Source: an uncultured Alistipes sp. (GTDB lineage Bacteria > Bacteroidota > Bacteroidia > Bacteroidales > Rikenellaceae). From it: a DNA stretch of 64,000 bases. The position numbers were made by a program, and so were the translations under genes. Where the stretch lies: assembly GCA_910577475.1 (NCBI GenBank), contig CAJTLJ010000009.1, positions 44,933-108,932 of the forward strand, in the 5' to 3' direction. The notes beneath the pieces were generated by a model that was not told where the DNA came from, made no database searches, and saw nothing but the letters and a program-made list of their open reading frames with translations. Shown here in pieces: positions 8,806 through 19,038 of this stretch (position 1 is its first letter; every line of letters starts with the position of its first letter).

Positions 8806-9456
8806 ATGATACGAGGTGCATTGTTCGACATGGACGGCACGCTGGTCGATAACACCGACGTGCATTTCAAGGCTTTCGAGATCTTCTGCAACCGCTACGG
8901 CGTGAAGGATTGGCAGGAGAAGTTCGCAGCCGTGATCGGTATGGGAAACGGCGATATTCTGCGGGCGCTGCTCGGCAACGAGGCGGTCGACAAGTGGGGC
9001 GTGCAGGCGCTGGCCGACGAGAAGGAGGCGATCTATAGGGAAATTTACGCGCCGACGATCGCTCCCGTCGAGGGGCTCCGCGAGCTGCTCGAGCGGCTGC
9101 GCCGGGCGGGTGTGCGTTGTGCCGTGGGGTCGTCGGGCTGTCGGACGAACGTCGATTTCGTGCTGGAGCGGTGCCGCATCGGAGAGTTTTTCGAGGCCCG
9201 GGTGAGCGGCGACCGGGTGAGCCGCTGCAAGCCCGATCCGGAGATCTATCTGACGGCTGCGGCCGAGCTCGGGCTGGAGCCTTCGGACTGTCTGGTCTTC
9301 GAGGATGCACCGGCCGGAATCGAGGCGGCCGACCGGGCCGGGGTGCGACGCACGGTTGCGCTGACGACTTCGCTGTCGGCCGAGGCCTTGCGCACCAGCT
9401 CCGCAGCCTATGTCGTGCGGAACTTTGCGGAGGTGACGGATGAAATGCTACGATAA
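8806..9456 (+). CDS. HAD superfamily IA phosphatase (beta-phosphoglucomutase-like)
   Basis: 216 aa. The nucleophile motif FDMDGTLVDN (D8, D10) is at the N terminus, then a helical cap, motif II (VGSSG), and motifs III/IV (CKPDPEIY, VFEDAPAGIEAA). This is the subfamily IA layout shared by phosphoglycolate phosphatases, beta-phosphoglucomutases and sugar phosphatases; substrate cannot be chosen from sequence. The start is the ATG at 8806, right before the motif and 20 bases after a -7 box; an upstream extension of the frame would run through both promoters. Confidence 0.85.
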   Translation: MIRGALFDMDGTLVDNTDVHFKAFEIFCNRYGVKDWQEKFAAVIGMGNGDILRALLGNEAVDKWGVQALADEKEAIYREIYAPTIAPVEGLRELLERLRRAGVRCAVGSSGCRTNVDFVLERCRIGEFFEARVSGDRVSRCKPDPEIYLTAAAELGLEPSDCLVFEDAPAGIEAADRAGVRRTVALTTSLSAEALRTSSAAYVVRNFAEVTDEMLR

Positions 9457-9468
9457 AGGATTATTGTA

Positions 9469-9831
9469 ATGAAGGGACTTCTAACCGTTTTGTTGTTGGT
9501 CTGCTCGAACGCCTTCATGACGCTCGCCTGGTACGGACACATCGTTTTCAAATCCAAACTCGAACGCTACGGCCTCGCGGCCATCATTCTGTTGAGCTGG
9601 GGAATCGCCCTCTTCGAGTACAGCATCATGGTTCTGGCCAACCGTCTGGGCAGCGCCCAGTACGGCGGACCGTTTTCGCTCTGGGAGCTGAAGGTGATCC
9701 AGGAGGTGGTCTCGCTGGTCGTCTTCACGCTTTTCGTGCTAGTCTTCATGAAATCGGACGAGCTGCGTTGGAACCACTTGGCCGGCTTCGTCTGTCTGGT
9801 GCTGGCCGTCTATTTCATTTTCCGGAAATAA
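9469..9831 (+). CDS. DUF486 family small membrane protein
   Basis: 120 aa with four predicted membrane helices (about 2-20, 36-58, 75-92, 98-118). Matches the DUF486 family, sometimes named DMT family protein because it looks like half of a drug/metabolite transporter. Twelve bases after the HAD gene, so probably cotranscribed. Function unknown. Confidence 0.8.
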   Translation: MKGLLTVLLLVCSNAFMTLAWYGHIVFKSKLERYGLAAIILLSWGIALFEYSIMVLANRLGSAQYGGPFSLWELKVIQEVVSLVVFTLFVLVFMKSDELRWNHLAGFVCLVLAVYFIFRK

Positions 9832-10022
9832 ATCCGCTTCCGTATTCCTGCCGATTCGTCCCGCCGTCGTTTTCAGGCCGGGGCGAATCGGTTTGCGGCC
9901 CGTTTCGCCGGGTACAAAAGTCATGGACCGGGGCATTCATACAAGGTTCGAACGGATGAATATGCTATTTGCGGAGCAATAATTTTTTATGCTCCTGATT
10001 GTAAATGATAGATATTTATGTC

Positions 10023-10030
10023 TATATTTG
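10023..10030 (+). promoter_or_regulatory. -7 box for the HNH/DUF4407 operon
   Basis: TATATTTG, about 30 bases before the GTG start of the HNH gene. The 9832-10022 stretch before it holds no gene I can see. Confidence 0.55.
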
Positions 10031-10059
10031 CCATGTAAAATTTCATCAATTATAAAATA

Positions 10060-10347
10060 GTGGCATTATTAGATTGGGAACACAGTTCTTACGGTGAATT
10101 ATTGTTCCGACCCGAATGGAAGCGAAAAAGAGCCGGTATTTTAGCACGGGATAACTATACCTGTCAATTTTGCGGGACGACGGACCGGACTCAACTCCAG
10201 GTTCACCATCGGCAGTATCACTATGTGGTGCGGCTGGATGCGTTCAAGTTGCCGTGGCAGTATCCGAACGCGTGTCTGATAACGATCTGTAAAAGCTGCC
10301 ACGACAGAGGGCATGCGCAATACAAAGTTCCGAAAATTAAAATATAA
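10060..10347 (+). CDS. HNH endonuclease
   Basis: 95-aa single-domain HNH protein: CQFCG, then QVHHRQYH, then CKSCHDRGH, giving the two CxxC pairs of the treble-clef zinc site and the HH catalytic pair. Expected to cut DNA, possibly nicking. The start is GTG at 10060: the only nearby ATG (10033) hits a stop at once, and the -7 box lies 30 bases upstream. First gene of a three-gene set with 10359-10931 and 10924-11898. Confidence 0.8.
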   Translation: MALLDWEHSSYGELLFRPEWKRKRAGILARDNYTCQFCGTTDRTQLQVHHRQYHYVVRLDAFKLPWQYPNACLITICKSCHDRGHAQYKVPKIKI

Positions 10348-10358
10348 AAATCGAAGTC

Positions 10359-10931
10359 ATGGGATGGTTTACATGGAAAAGAGGGGGTGTGCAACCTGCG
10401 GAGAGCGGAAAGGCGGTCTCGGCAATCGAAGAACAGAACGAGGATAGAACGCCCATATCCAGAGAAAAGTTCATTTTGGAAACCCGGCCGGCAGACGATA
10501 ATCCCGAATTGCCTATCTACGGCATCTACCGGCGCTTTCAGGAGGACTGGGAAACGAAAGGATACAAGGATGCGACGGAATTTCCGGAGACCTCGTATCG
10601 GGAGAATCAGAAACGTGTCATCGTAGACAAGTTGAGATTAGCCATCAAGGAGGCGTTGTTGCGCTACGAAGATAAGGTTACCGAGATAGACAGCCATATC
10701 GACAGAGCCGAGAAAAACGGATTGGTAGAGACTCTCGAAAGGTATCGGGCGGAGAGGAGAAAGTTGACTGCGCATCATGAGGAGCTTTCGGTGTTGGACA
10801 AGGACGCTCAGGAGATCGGAGAAAAGACCAAGCCCATTCTGATTTCATATGATATGGGATTCACGCGTGGAATGGTTGCTCTGAGTAATGAAAAGGTCTG
10901 TGAAATCATGAACAGAACGGATTATGAGTAA
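10359..10931 (+). CDS. Hypothetical coiled-coil protein in HNH/DUF4407 operon
   Basis: 190 aa, no family recognised. Soluble, charged, no signal peptide or membrane segment. Residues about 85-150 are rich in K/E/R and look like a coiled coil (ALLRYEDKVTEIDSHIDRAE). It begins 11 bases after the HNH gene and its last 8 bases overlap the start of the DUF4407 gene (ATGAGTAA), so the pair is translationally coupled and the products probably work together. Confidence 0.65.
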   Translation: MGWFTWKRGGVQPAESGKAVSAIEEQNEDRTPISREKFILETRPADDNPELPIYGIYRRFQEDWETKGYKDATEFPETSYRENQKRVIVDKLRLAIKEALLRYEDKVTEIDSHIDRAEKNGLVETLERYRAERRKLTAHHEELSVLDKDAQEIGEKTKPILISYDMGFTRGMVALSNEKVCEIMNRTDYE

Positions 10932-11898
10932 TGTGTGGATAAGATGCCTGTGCGCATTCGTGGGGTGGGACTGCAATGTGTTGAACGAGTGCTCGGCAGC
11001 CAGCAGAAAGACCCTGCATCGATACACCGGAGCCATCTTCTTGTTGATGCTGCTCTGGTTTTATATCGGATATAATATGGCCGTCCGTTATTTCAGGATC
11101 GAGAACTTCTGGTCGCAACTTGCGGTCGGTGCGGTCTTCTCGCTTATCATCTGGATCATCGAACGCCAGATTATCCTGATCGTCGGGAAGAACAAGGCTA
11201 TTACGGGCTTCAGAATCGGCCTTGCGGCGATCATGGCTCTGCTCGGAGCGACGATTATCGATCAGACATTGTTCGGAAAGGATATCGATGCCCAAATGGC
11301 CCAAGTCATCGAGCAGCGGACGGACGAACAGTTCGAATATCGGAAGCGGATCATAGATAATGAATTGGCCCAGAATCAGAAAGAACTGGATTCGCTTGAA
11401 ATAAGAGCGTCGGTTTTGTCGGACGAGGTATCTAAACGACCTATGATTAAGTCCACCACCTACAATCGCTCGGTTGCCGGTGTGGATTCTCTGGGTAATG
11501 TCGTAATGGCTACCGGATACAGCGAACAGAACATACCGAATCCGAAAGCGAAGGATTTGGACCGTGTGAATGCCCGGATCGATAATATCCGCAACAATAT
11601 GCTCTCGCTGAACAACAAACATCAGGCATTGAGAGACGAGATTCGAATTGAAACGAAAAACAATATCGGTCTGCTGTCGGAGCTGGAGATAACATTTTCG
11701 AAGAAAGTGATCTTTTCCAGTCTTATCACCATCGTGTTCTATTTCGGAGTTTTCGGTTTCTTTTTATTGATCGAACTGCTCGTAGTGTCTGGTAAGATGT
11801 TCTCTAAGACCTGCGATTACGAGGTGTTGATCGAGCGCCAGCAGGCAAGGAAAATCAAACAAATCGAATCCATTCTACCCGTGGCCGATGTCAAATAG
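10924..11898 (+). CDS. DUF4407 domain membrane protein
   Basis: 324 aa matching DUF4407. Three membrane helices near the N terminus (about 35-53, 66-86, 93-112), a long coiled coil (about 120-250), a fourth helix (about 261-288) and a short cytoplasmic tail. The coiled coil between helices 3 and 4 should lie on one side of the inner membrane. Function of the family is unknown. Third gene of the HNH operon, overlapping the previous one by 8 bases. Confidence 0.75.
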   Translation: MSNVWIRCLCAFVGWDCNVLNECSAASRKTLHRYTGAIFLLMLLWFYIGYNMAVRYFRIENFWSQLAVGAVFSLIIWIIERQIILIVGKNKAITGFRIGLAAIMALLGATIIDQTLFGKDIDAQMAQVIEQRTDEQFEYRKRIIDNELAQNQKELDSLEIRASVLSDEVSKRPMIKSTTYNRSVAGVDSLGNVVMATGYSEQNIPNPKAKDLDRVNARIDNIRNNMLSLNNKHQALRDEIRIETKNNIGLLSELEITFSKKVIFSSLITIVFYFGVFGFFLLIELLVVSGKMFSKTCDYEVLIERQQARKIKQIESILPVADVK

Positions 11899-11997
11899 AA
11901 CGCCTGTGGTTATATACGGATGGAATAATGGATGCGCCGAAAAGCGCATCCATTTTCTTTGGTCCTTGTCGTATAGTGTGTGGAGGGGAATGCGGAA

Positions 11998-12284
11998 GGT
12001 ACTCCCGGATATAGAGACCCCTCCCTTGAAAAAGGGAGGGGTAGAGGAGGGAATTTCGAAGCTCGATTTTTCGGGATCCTGAAAAGTTTATAGAGCTCCG
12101 TTGTCGGTCGTCTTACTTCTGCCTGAAATAGATTTGCAGCGGTACTCCCGGATATAGAGACCCCTCCCTTTGTCAAAGGGAGGGGTAGGGGAGGGAATTT
12201 CGAAGCTCGATTTTTCGGGATCCTGAAAAGTTTATAGAGCTCCGTTGTCGGTCGTCCTACTTCTGTCGGAAATAGATTTGCAGC
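11998..12284. repeat. Two tandem copies of a 143-144-bp block including the der 3' end
   Basis: Copy 1 is 11998-12140 and copy 2 is 12141-12284; a third start of the unit (GGTACTCCCG, 12285-12294) lies inside der. Each copy carries an 11-12-bp G/C-rich hairpin (12017-12042 with a GAAA loop; 12160-12186) and about 28-34 bases equal to the last der codons with its stop. The copies differ at a few positions, so the event is not brand new. The hairpin block resembles REP-like elements of Bacteroidetes and could also terminate der (-). No gene lies in 11899-12256. Confidence 0.85.
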
Positions 12285-13561
12285 GGTACTCCCGAAAAAT
12301 CCCAGTTTTCGCGGAGCTTGTTCTCCAGGAAACGGCGGTACGGCTCGCGAATGTACTGCGGCAGGTTCACGAAGAAGGCGAACTGCGGGGTCGGGGTCGG
12401 GAGCTGGGTCACGTACTTGATCTTGATGTACTTGCCCTTGGTTGCGGGGGGCGGGTAGTTCTCGATCAGCGGCAGGAAGAATTCGTTGAGCTCCGAGGTG
12501 GCGATGCGGCGCTTGCGCGACTGATGGACGCGGATGGCCGTTTGCAGCACCTCCAGAATGCGCTGTTTGTTGATTACGGAGGTGAAGATGATCGGAATGT
12601 CGCTGAAGGGGGCCAGACGCTTTTCGAGGAATTCGCGCCACTCCTTCATGGTGTTGTTCTCCTTCTCGATCAGGTCCCACTTGTTTACCACGATGACGCA
12701 GCCCTTGCGGTTCTTGACGATCAGGTTGTGGATGTTCAGGTCCTGCGATTCGAGTCCCTGCCGGGCGTCGAGCATCAGGATGCAGACGTCGGACTCCTCG
12801 ATGGCGCGGATCGAACGCATGACGGAGTAGAACTCCAGGTCCTCCATCTCCTTTCCCTTCTTGCGCATGCCGGCCGTGTCGACCAAGTAGAAGTCCATTC
12901 CGAACTTGTTGTAGCGGGTGTGGATCGAGTCGCGGGTAGTGCCGGCGATGTCGGTCACGATGTTGCGCTCCTGACCCAGCAGGGCGTTGGTCATCGAAGA
13001 CTTGCCGACGTTGGGACGGCCCACGATGGTGATGTGGGGCAGCTCCTCGTCCTCGTCCGAGCGTACGTCCTCGGGCAGGCGGGCGAGAATCTCGTCCATC
13101 AGGTCGCCCGTGCCGCTGCCCGACATGGAGCTGATGCAGTAGGGTTCGCCCAGTCCCAGCGAGTAGAACTCGTGCGAGGAGTAGATCTGGTCGTAGTTGT
13201 CCACCTTGTTGCAGACCAGCATGACGGGCTTTTTCGTGCGGCGCAGCACGTCGGCCATCATCATGTCGAGATCGGTGATGCCGGTCGCCACCTCAACCAG
13301 AAAGAGGATCACGTCGGCCTCTTCGATGGCGAGCATCACCTGGCGGCGGATCTCGTCCTCGAATATATCGTCCGTATTGACGGCGTAACCGCCGGTGTCG
13401 ATGATCGAGAATTCCCGACCGTTCCAATCCGTTTTTCCGTAGTGACGGTCGCGGGTGGTTCCGGCCGTGGAGTCTACGATGGCTTTTCGCTGTCCCACCA
13501 ACCGGTTGAAGAGCGTACTTTTACCCACGTTGGGGCGACCTACGATGGCTACTAATGACAT
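12257..13561 (-). CDS. der: Ribosome biogenesis GTPase Der (EngA)
   Basis: 434 aa, with two GTPase domains in tandem, the Der hallmark. Domain 1: G1 GRPNVGKST (8-16), DTGGY, and NKVD. Domain 2 from about 175: [14 protein letters not shown], and NKWDL. A C-terminal KH-like domain follows. Der binds the 50S precursor and is essential for its maturation. Start at 13561 with a -7 box at 13582-13589. The last codons are repeated downstream by a tandem duplication. Confidence 0.97.
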   Translation of the reverse strand: MSLVAIVGRPNVGKSTLFNRLVGQRKAIVDSTAGTTRDRHYGKTDWNGREFSIIDTGGYAVNTDDIFEDEIRRQVMLAIEEADVILFLVEVATGITDLDMMMADVLRRTKKPVMLVCNKVDNYDQIYSSHEFYSLGLGEPYCISSMSGSGTGDLMDEILARLPEDVRSDEDEELPHITIVGRPNVGKSSMTNALLGQERNIVTDIAGTTRDSIHTRYNKFGMDFYLVDTAGMRKKGKEMEDLEFYSVMRSIRAIEESDVCILMLDARQGLESQDLNIHNLIVKNRKGCVIVVNKWDLIEKENNTMKEWREFLEKRLAPFSDIPIIFTSVINKQRILEVLQTAIRVHQSRKRRIATSELNEFFLPLIENYPPPATKGKYIKIKYVTQLPTPTPQFAFFVNLPQYIREPYRRFLENKLRENWDFSGVPLQIYFRQK

Positions 13562-13581
13562 ATCTTATCGCATTTAGGGTG

Positions 13582-13589
13582 CAAAGATA
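13582..13589 (-). promoter_or_regulatory. der -7 box
   Basis: TATCTTTG on the minus strand, 20 bases before the der start. Confidence 0.6.
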
Positions 13590-13729
13590 GTATAAAAAAT
13601 CGAAATTCAAGAAACGAAGCTCTCCGTTCGCCGCGTTTCGACCTCTGCCGAAGAAAAAACGGGCCGGTGGGACCGGACTTCGCAGTCGAAAAAATCCGGG
13701 TCCGGCCGTCGCTTTTCGGAAAATTTTCG

Positions 13730-13737
13730 TAACTTTG
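13730..13737 (+). promoter_or_regulatory. -7 box for the MFS-barrel-phoH run
   Basis: TAACTTTG, 26 bases before the MFS gene start. Confidence 0.55.
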
Positions 13738-13763
13738 ACAAAATATAACGACGAGAAAGACGA

Positions 13764-14930
13764 ATGGAGAGAGACGGAAAAACGGGTTCGAACCGGCAGT
13801 TGTGGCCTGTGCTGGCGGGTTATTTCATCATGGCGTTCAGCGATTTGGTAGCGCCCATCACGCCGCGCATCGCGGCCTCGCTGCCTGCCGGAATGCAGGC
13901 GTGGGCCAGTTTCCTGCCCACGACGGTCTTTCTTTGGTTTCTGCTGCTGTCGGTACCCGTCGCCGTGCTGATGAACCGCATCGGCCGCAGGCGGACCGCC
14001 CTGCTGGGCGATGCCCTGGCGGCCTTGGGCCTGCTGACGGCCTATTTCGCCGGCGGCGAGGGGCTGGCCGGCTATTTCGCGGGCTTCGGTTTGCTGGGAA
14101 TCGGCTGCACGGCCATTCAGGTGTCGGTCAACCCCATGCTGGCTATGCTCGCTCCGAGAGACCGGATGTCGGTCTACCTCACGCTGGGGCAGGTTTTCCG
14201 CAATACGGCGCTGTTGTTGCTGGCTCCCGTCGTGACGCTGCTCGTCTGGCTGGCCGGTTCGTGGGAGCTGTTGCTGCCCCTCTACGCCCTGCTGACGGTG
14301 GCGGGCGGCCTCTGGATGGCCTTCACCCGTTTCGACGATCCGGCCATGAACGCCCCTTCGGCGGAGCGGGTCGACCTGAAGGGCTACCTCGGACTGATGA
14401 AGAACGGCACCGTGGCTCTGTGCGCCTTGTCGATAGGCGCCTTCCTGATGCTGGATGTCGGGATCGGCTACCTTTCGGTGCAGTTGGTCGACTCGCCGAA
14501 CCCCCTGCTGACTACCACCTTTTTCTATGCCTGCCGCATCGCCGGTTCGCTGGCCGGGGTCTGGATCCTGAGCCGGGTGGACGATCTGAAATATCTGTGC
14601 GGGTGTATGGCGGTTGCGGCCCTCGTATGCGTGTCGCTCTTTTCGCAGCACGCGGCCTGGGTCGTCTATGCGGGGCTGGGGCTGCTGGGATTCGTGCTGG
14701 CCTGCGTCTTCGCCACCTTCTTCGCCGCGGCCACGCGTGCCGTGCCCGAACGGGCCAACGAGGTCTCGGGGCTTATGATCCTCATGATCTCGGCCGGGGC
14801 GCTCTCGGCGCCGGTCATCGGGGCCATCGTGCGGCATAGCGGCGACGTGCGCTCCGGAGTGTGGTTTCTGCTGCTCTGCGTCCTCTTTATCGGCGGGGCG
14901 GCCTGTTATTTGAAAAAAAGAAAAGGATGA
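13764..14930 (+). CDS. Major facilitator superfamily transporter
   Basis: 388 aa with about 12 membrane helices. The MFS signature loop between helices 2 and 3 is present (MNRIGRRRTAL). Substrate cannot be told; the protein is not clearly a sugar or drug type. First of three genes joined by ATGA overlaps (MFS 14927-14930, barrel 15556-15559), which indicates coupled translation with the beta-barrel protein and phoH. Confidence 0.8.
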   Translation: MERDGKTGSNRQLWPVLAGYFIMAFSDLVAPITPRIAASLPAGMQAWASFLPTTVFLWFLLLSVPVAVLMNRIGRRRTALLGDALAALGLLTAYFAGGEGLAGYFAGFGLLGIGCTAIQVSVNPMLAMLAPRDRMSVYLTLGQVFRNTALLLLAPVVTLLVWLAGSWELLLPLYALLTVAGGLWMAFTRFDDPAMNAPSAERVDLKGYLGLMKNGTVALCALSIGAFLMLDVGIGYLSVQLVDSPNPLLTTTFFYACRIAGSLAGVWILSRVDDLKYLCGCMAVAALVCVSLFSQHAAWVVYAGLGLLGFVLACVFATFFAAATRAVPERANEVSGLMILMISAGALSAPVIGAIVRHSGDVRSGVWFLLLCVLFIGGAACYLKKRKG

Positions 14931-15555
14931 AAAGAACGATTCGGATAATCGGCTTTCTGCTGCTGTTCGTGCCCGGCCTGCTTCGGGCCGGGGAGCGGGC
15001 TCCGCTGCCGAAAAAGGGGCCGAAGGTGCGCATGGAGTGGGGCGTGCAGGCCGGAGCCGGATTCTGGAGCTACGCCGGCGGCGACAACCTGGGCGGTCTG
15101 AAGGGCCGCATGGGGTGGCAGGCGGGGATCTCGATGGCCGCCGTGTGGGGCAAATGGGCGTTGCAGCCCGAGATCCGCTTCGTGCGCCACGGCGTCGATC
15201 TCACCCTGCCGGGTGAATCCGGGGCGAAGATCGACCTCAAGTCCAGTTCGATCGACGTGCCGGTGCTCTTCTCGGTGCGGGCGGTCGAGCCGCTGCGGAT
15301 CTATGCGGGTCCCGTGCTGACGGTGATGGACCGCTGCACGTATGCCGACCCCGAGGGGCTGGCGCTCGACGTGGGACACGTCCGCCCGACGGTGGGCTAT
15401 ACGGTCGGAGTCTCGGTCGTGCTGGGGCGTCGGATGCTGGTCGACCTGCGCTATACGGGCGGTTTCGGATCGGTCGGCGGGGTGTTCTGGAACGAGGGCC
15501 CCGAGGTGAAGATGCGCGGACATGCCGTGCAGTTAGGTATTGGATATGTATTCAA

Positions 15556-15559
<4 letters not shown>
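14927..15559 (+). CDS. Outer-membrane beta-barrel protein (porin-like family)
   Basis: 210 aa. Signal peptide (IRIIGFLLLFVPGLLRA), then alternating beta strands with aromatic ends (MEWGVQAGAGFWSYAGG, GWQAGISMAAVWGKWALQP) and a terminal strand ending in GIGYVFK, typical of the small 8-stranded OmpX/PorT-like barrels of Bacteroidetes. The start chosen is the ATG at 14927, overlapping the MFS stop; an in-frame upstream extension has no signal peptide at its end. Confidence 0.75.
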
Positions 15560-16524
<965 letters not shown>

Positions 16525-16558
16525 AAATGAAATAACAACCTTAAAATTCCGATAAATT

Positions 16559-18013
16559 ATGAACAGAGATCTGACCGCTTTGAAACCGGCACTGGTTTGG
16601 AAGCATTTCGCCGAAATCGCACGCATTCCGCGCCCCTCGGGACACGAGGAGAAGATTCGCGCCTACGTATTGGCCGAGGCCCGCCGCATGGGTCTGGAGT
16701 GTCTGGAGGACGAGGCGCATAACATCTATGTCCGCAAGCCGGCCACGCCCGGCATGGAGGACCGCAAGGGGGTGGTGTTGCAGGCCCACCTCGACATGGT
16801 ACCCCAGAAGAACAACGATAAGGTCTTCGATTTCGAGAACGATCCCATCGACGCCTATGTGGACGGCGACTGGGTGACGGCCGACGGAACGACGCTGGGT
16901 GCCGACAACGGCATCGGCGCTGCGGCGATTCTGGCCGTGCTCGAGGACGACACCCTGCGTCACGGTCCGCTGGAGGCGCTCTTCACGGCGACCGAGGAGA
17001 CCGGTATGGACGGTGCGTTCGGTCTGAAGGGCGGCCTGCTCAAGGGCGACATCCTGCTGAATCTCGACTCCGAGACCGAGGGCGAGCTCTATGTGGGCTG
17101 CGCCGGCGGTATGGACGCCAACATGACCTTCCGCTATGCGGAGGAGGCTGTTCCCGCCGGCATGGAGGCCGTTCGGGTGAGCGTGAAGGGTTGCAAGGGC
17201 GGCCACTCGGGCATTCAGATCGTCGCCCAGCGGGCCAATGCCAACAAACTGCTGTTCCGCCTGCTGAATGCGACGGAGATTCCGGTGCGCGTGGCTTCGG
17301 TCGACGGCGGCGGCCTGCGCAATGCCATTCCGCGCGAGGCGACCGCTACGGTGCTCGTTCCGGCCGACCGGGTGCAGGACTTCGTTGCGCAGACGGCGGC
17401 TTACGAGCAGACGGTCGTGAAGGAGTTCGCCGGGGTGGAGGATGCCATCGAGATCCGGGCCGCCGCGTGCGACCGACCCGCAGCCTGCCTGCCCGAAACG
17501 GTCTCGGAGCGGTTGATTCGGGCCGTGGCCGGATGCCCCGACGGGGTGCAGCGCATGTCGCTGGCTATGCCCGGATTGGTGCAGACCTCGACCAACCTGG
17601 CTCGTGTGGTCTCCGACGGAGAGACGGTAAAGCTGCAGTGCCTGCTGCGCAGTTCGGTGCGCTCGGAGAAGGAGGCGCTGGGCGAGGCCATTCGTGCCGT
17701 CTTCGCCCTGGCCGGTGCCGAGACGGAGCTGACCGGCTCCTACGACGGCTGGAATCCCGACATGGCGTCGCCCATTCTGAAGGCGATGCGCGAGTCCTAT
17801 GAGGCCCTTTACGGTCGCGAACCCGCCGTGACGGCGATTCATGCCGGTCTGGAGTGCGGCATCATCGGCTCGAACTATCCGGGTCTGGACATGATCTCGT
17901 TCGGCCCCACGATCTGCTATCCCCACTCGCCCGACGAGAAGGTGGAGATCGCCTCGGTCGGCAAGTTCTATGATTTCCTGGTGCATACGCTGGGAAATAT
18001 TCCCGTCAGGTAG
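16559..18013 (+). CDS. pepD: Beta-Ala-His (Xaa-His) dipeptidase, M20C
   Basis: 484 aa, usual for PepD. Di-zinc ligands and catalytic acids of the M20 family are visible: AHLDMV (H77, D79), GADNGIG (D116), ATEETGMDG (E146, E147) and LDSETEGELYVG. A lid domain runs from about 190 to 400. It hydrolyses aminoacyl-histidine and other dipeptides in the cytoplasm. Begins 34 bases after phoH; the lipid kinase gene follows after 3 bases. Confidence 0.93.
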   Translation: MNRDLTALKPALVWKHFAEIARIPRPSGHEEKIRAYVLAEARRMGLECLEDEAHNIYVRKPATPGMEDRKGVVLQAHLDMVPQKNNDKVFDFENDPIDAYVDGDWVTADGTTLGADNGIGAAAILAVLEDDTLRHGPLEALFTATEETGMDGAFGLKGGLLKGDILLNLDSETEGELYVGCAGGMDANMTFRYAEEAVPAGMEAVRVSVKGCKGGHSGIQIVAQRANANKLLFRLLNATEIPVRVASVDGGGLRNAIPREATATVLVPADRVQDFVAQTAAYEQTVVKEFAGVEDAIEIRAAACDRPAACLPETVSERLIRAVAGCPDGVQRMSLAMPGLVQTSTNLARVVSDGETVKLQCLLRSSVRSEKEALGEAIRAVFALAGAETELTGSYDGWNPDMASPILKAMRESYEALYGREPAVTAIHAGLECGIIGSNYPGLDMISFGPTICYPHSPDEKVEIASVGKFYDFLVHTLGNIPVR

Positions 18014-18016
18014 TGC

Positions 18017-18967
18017 ATGGCGAGTCAGACGCATAAGTGGTTCGTCGTCGTCAATCCCGTGGCCGGCCGCGGCCGCGGGCTGGACGACTTTCCCGAGATA
18101 TCGAAGCTCCTGCGCGAGGCGGAGATCGACTACGAGCCCGCCTTCACCGAACACAAGTACCACGCTACGGAACTCGCCGTGGCGGCGGTCAGGCAGGGCT
18201 ATCGCCGCATCATCGTGGTGGGGGGCGACGGCACGCTGCACGAGGTGGTAAACGGCCTCTTCATCCAGAACGAGGTGCGGCCCGACGAGGTGCTGCTGGC
18301 CGTCATCGCCGTGGGCACGGGCAACGACTGGGTCCGCACGGTGGGCATTCCCGAGCGGCATCGCGATGCCATCCGGGCCATCGCCGAGGAGTGCTGCTTC
18401 CTGCAGGACGTCGGCGTGGTGAGCTACGAGGAGTCGCACTACCGGCAGTCCCGCTGCATGGTCAACGTGGCCGGTGCGGGGTTCGACGCCCAGGTCGTCA
18501 GGCGGGTGAGCCACCTGCAACAGAAGGCGCGCCTGCGGCGGTGGAGCTACACCTGGTGTCTGCTGCGCTCGTTTTTCGGCTACAAATCGACCGGCGTGAA
18601 GGTGTGGGTGGACGATAAGCTGGTCTACAACGACCTGTTGCTGAGCGTCGCCATCGGCATCTGCCAATATAACGGCGGCGGTATCCGCCAGCTGCCCGAA
18701 GCCGTGGCCGACGACGGACTGCTGGACGTGTCGCTGATCCGCCCCATCCACTTCTGGCACGTGCTGTTCCGGTTCAAGTACCTCTTCAACGGAGGCATCT
18801 ACCGCATCCGCCACATCCTCAAGGAGCGGGGCAGCCGCGTGAGGATCGAGTCGTCGCCCGAGATTCCGCTGGAGGTCGACGGCGAGCTGCTGGGCGAGAC
18901 GCCGCTGGAGTTCACCGTGCGGAGCCGTTCGATCCGCATCATCGTGTCGCGCGGTTTCAGAGGCTGA
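18017..18967 (+). CDS. Diacylglycerol kinase family lipid kinase
   Basis: 316 aa. DAGK catalytic motifs: NPVAGRGRG for the nucleotide, VVGGDGTLHEVVNGL, and AVGTGNDWVRT, followed by the beta-sandwich domain ending EVDGEL. Phosphorylates a lipid such as diacylglycerol or a sphingoid base; Bacteroidetes make sphingolipids, so either is possible. Starts 3 bases after the pepD stop, so probably cotranscribed with it. Confidence 0.88.
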   Translation: MASQTHKWFVVVNPVAGRGRGLDDFPEISKLLREAEIDYEPAFTEHKYHATELAVAAVRQGYRRIIVVGGDGTLHEVVNGLFIQNEVRPDEVLLAVIAVGTGNDWVRTVGIPERHRDAIRAIAEECCFLQDVGVVSYEESHYRQSRCMVNVAGAGFDAQVVRRVSHLQQKARLRRWSYTWCLLRSFFGYKSTGVKVWVDDKLVYNDLLLSVAIGICQYNGGGIRQLPEAVADDGLLDVSLIRPIHFWHVLFRFKYLFNGGIYRIRHILKERGSRVRIESSPEIPLEVDGELLGETPLEFTVRSRSIRIIVSRGFRG

Positions 18968-18985
18968 TTCCGGCCCTAACATGCG

Positions 18986-19019
18986 AACGGGGAGCATCCT
19001 TTTCAGGACGCTCCCCGTT
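18986..19019. terminator. Terminator between lipid kinase and small lipoprotein gene
   Basis: Stem AACGGGGAGC (18986-18995) with GCTCCCCGTT (19010-19019), between convergent genes; works for either strand. Confidence 0.75.
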
Positions 19020-19038
19020 TCATTATCGGGGTAGGGGG

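Noticed and set aside
12245..13555. Open frame opposite der
   Set aside because: Der with both GTPase domains is on the minus strand; the plus frame is its shadow.
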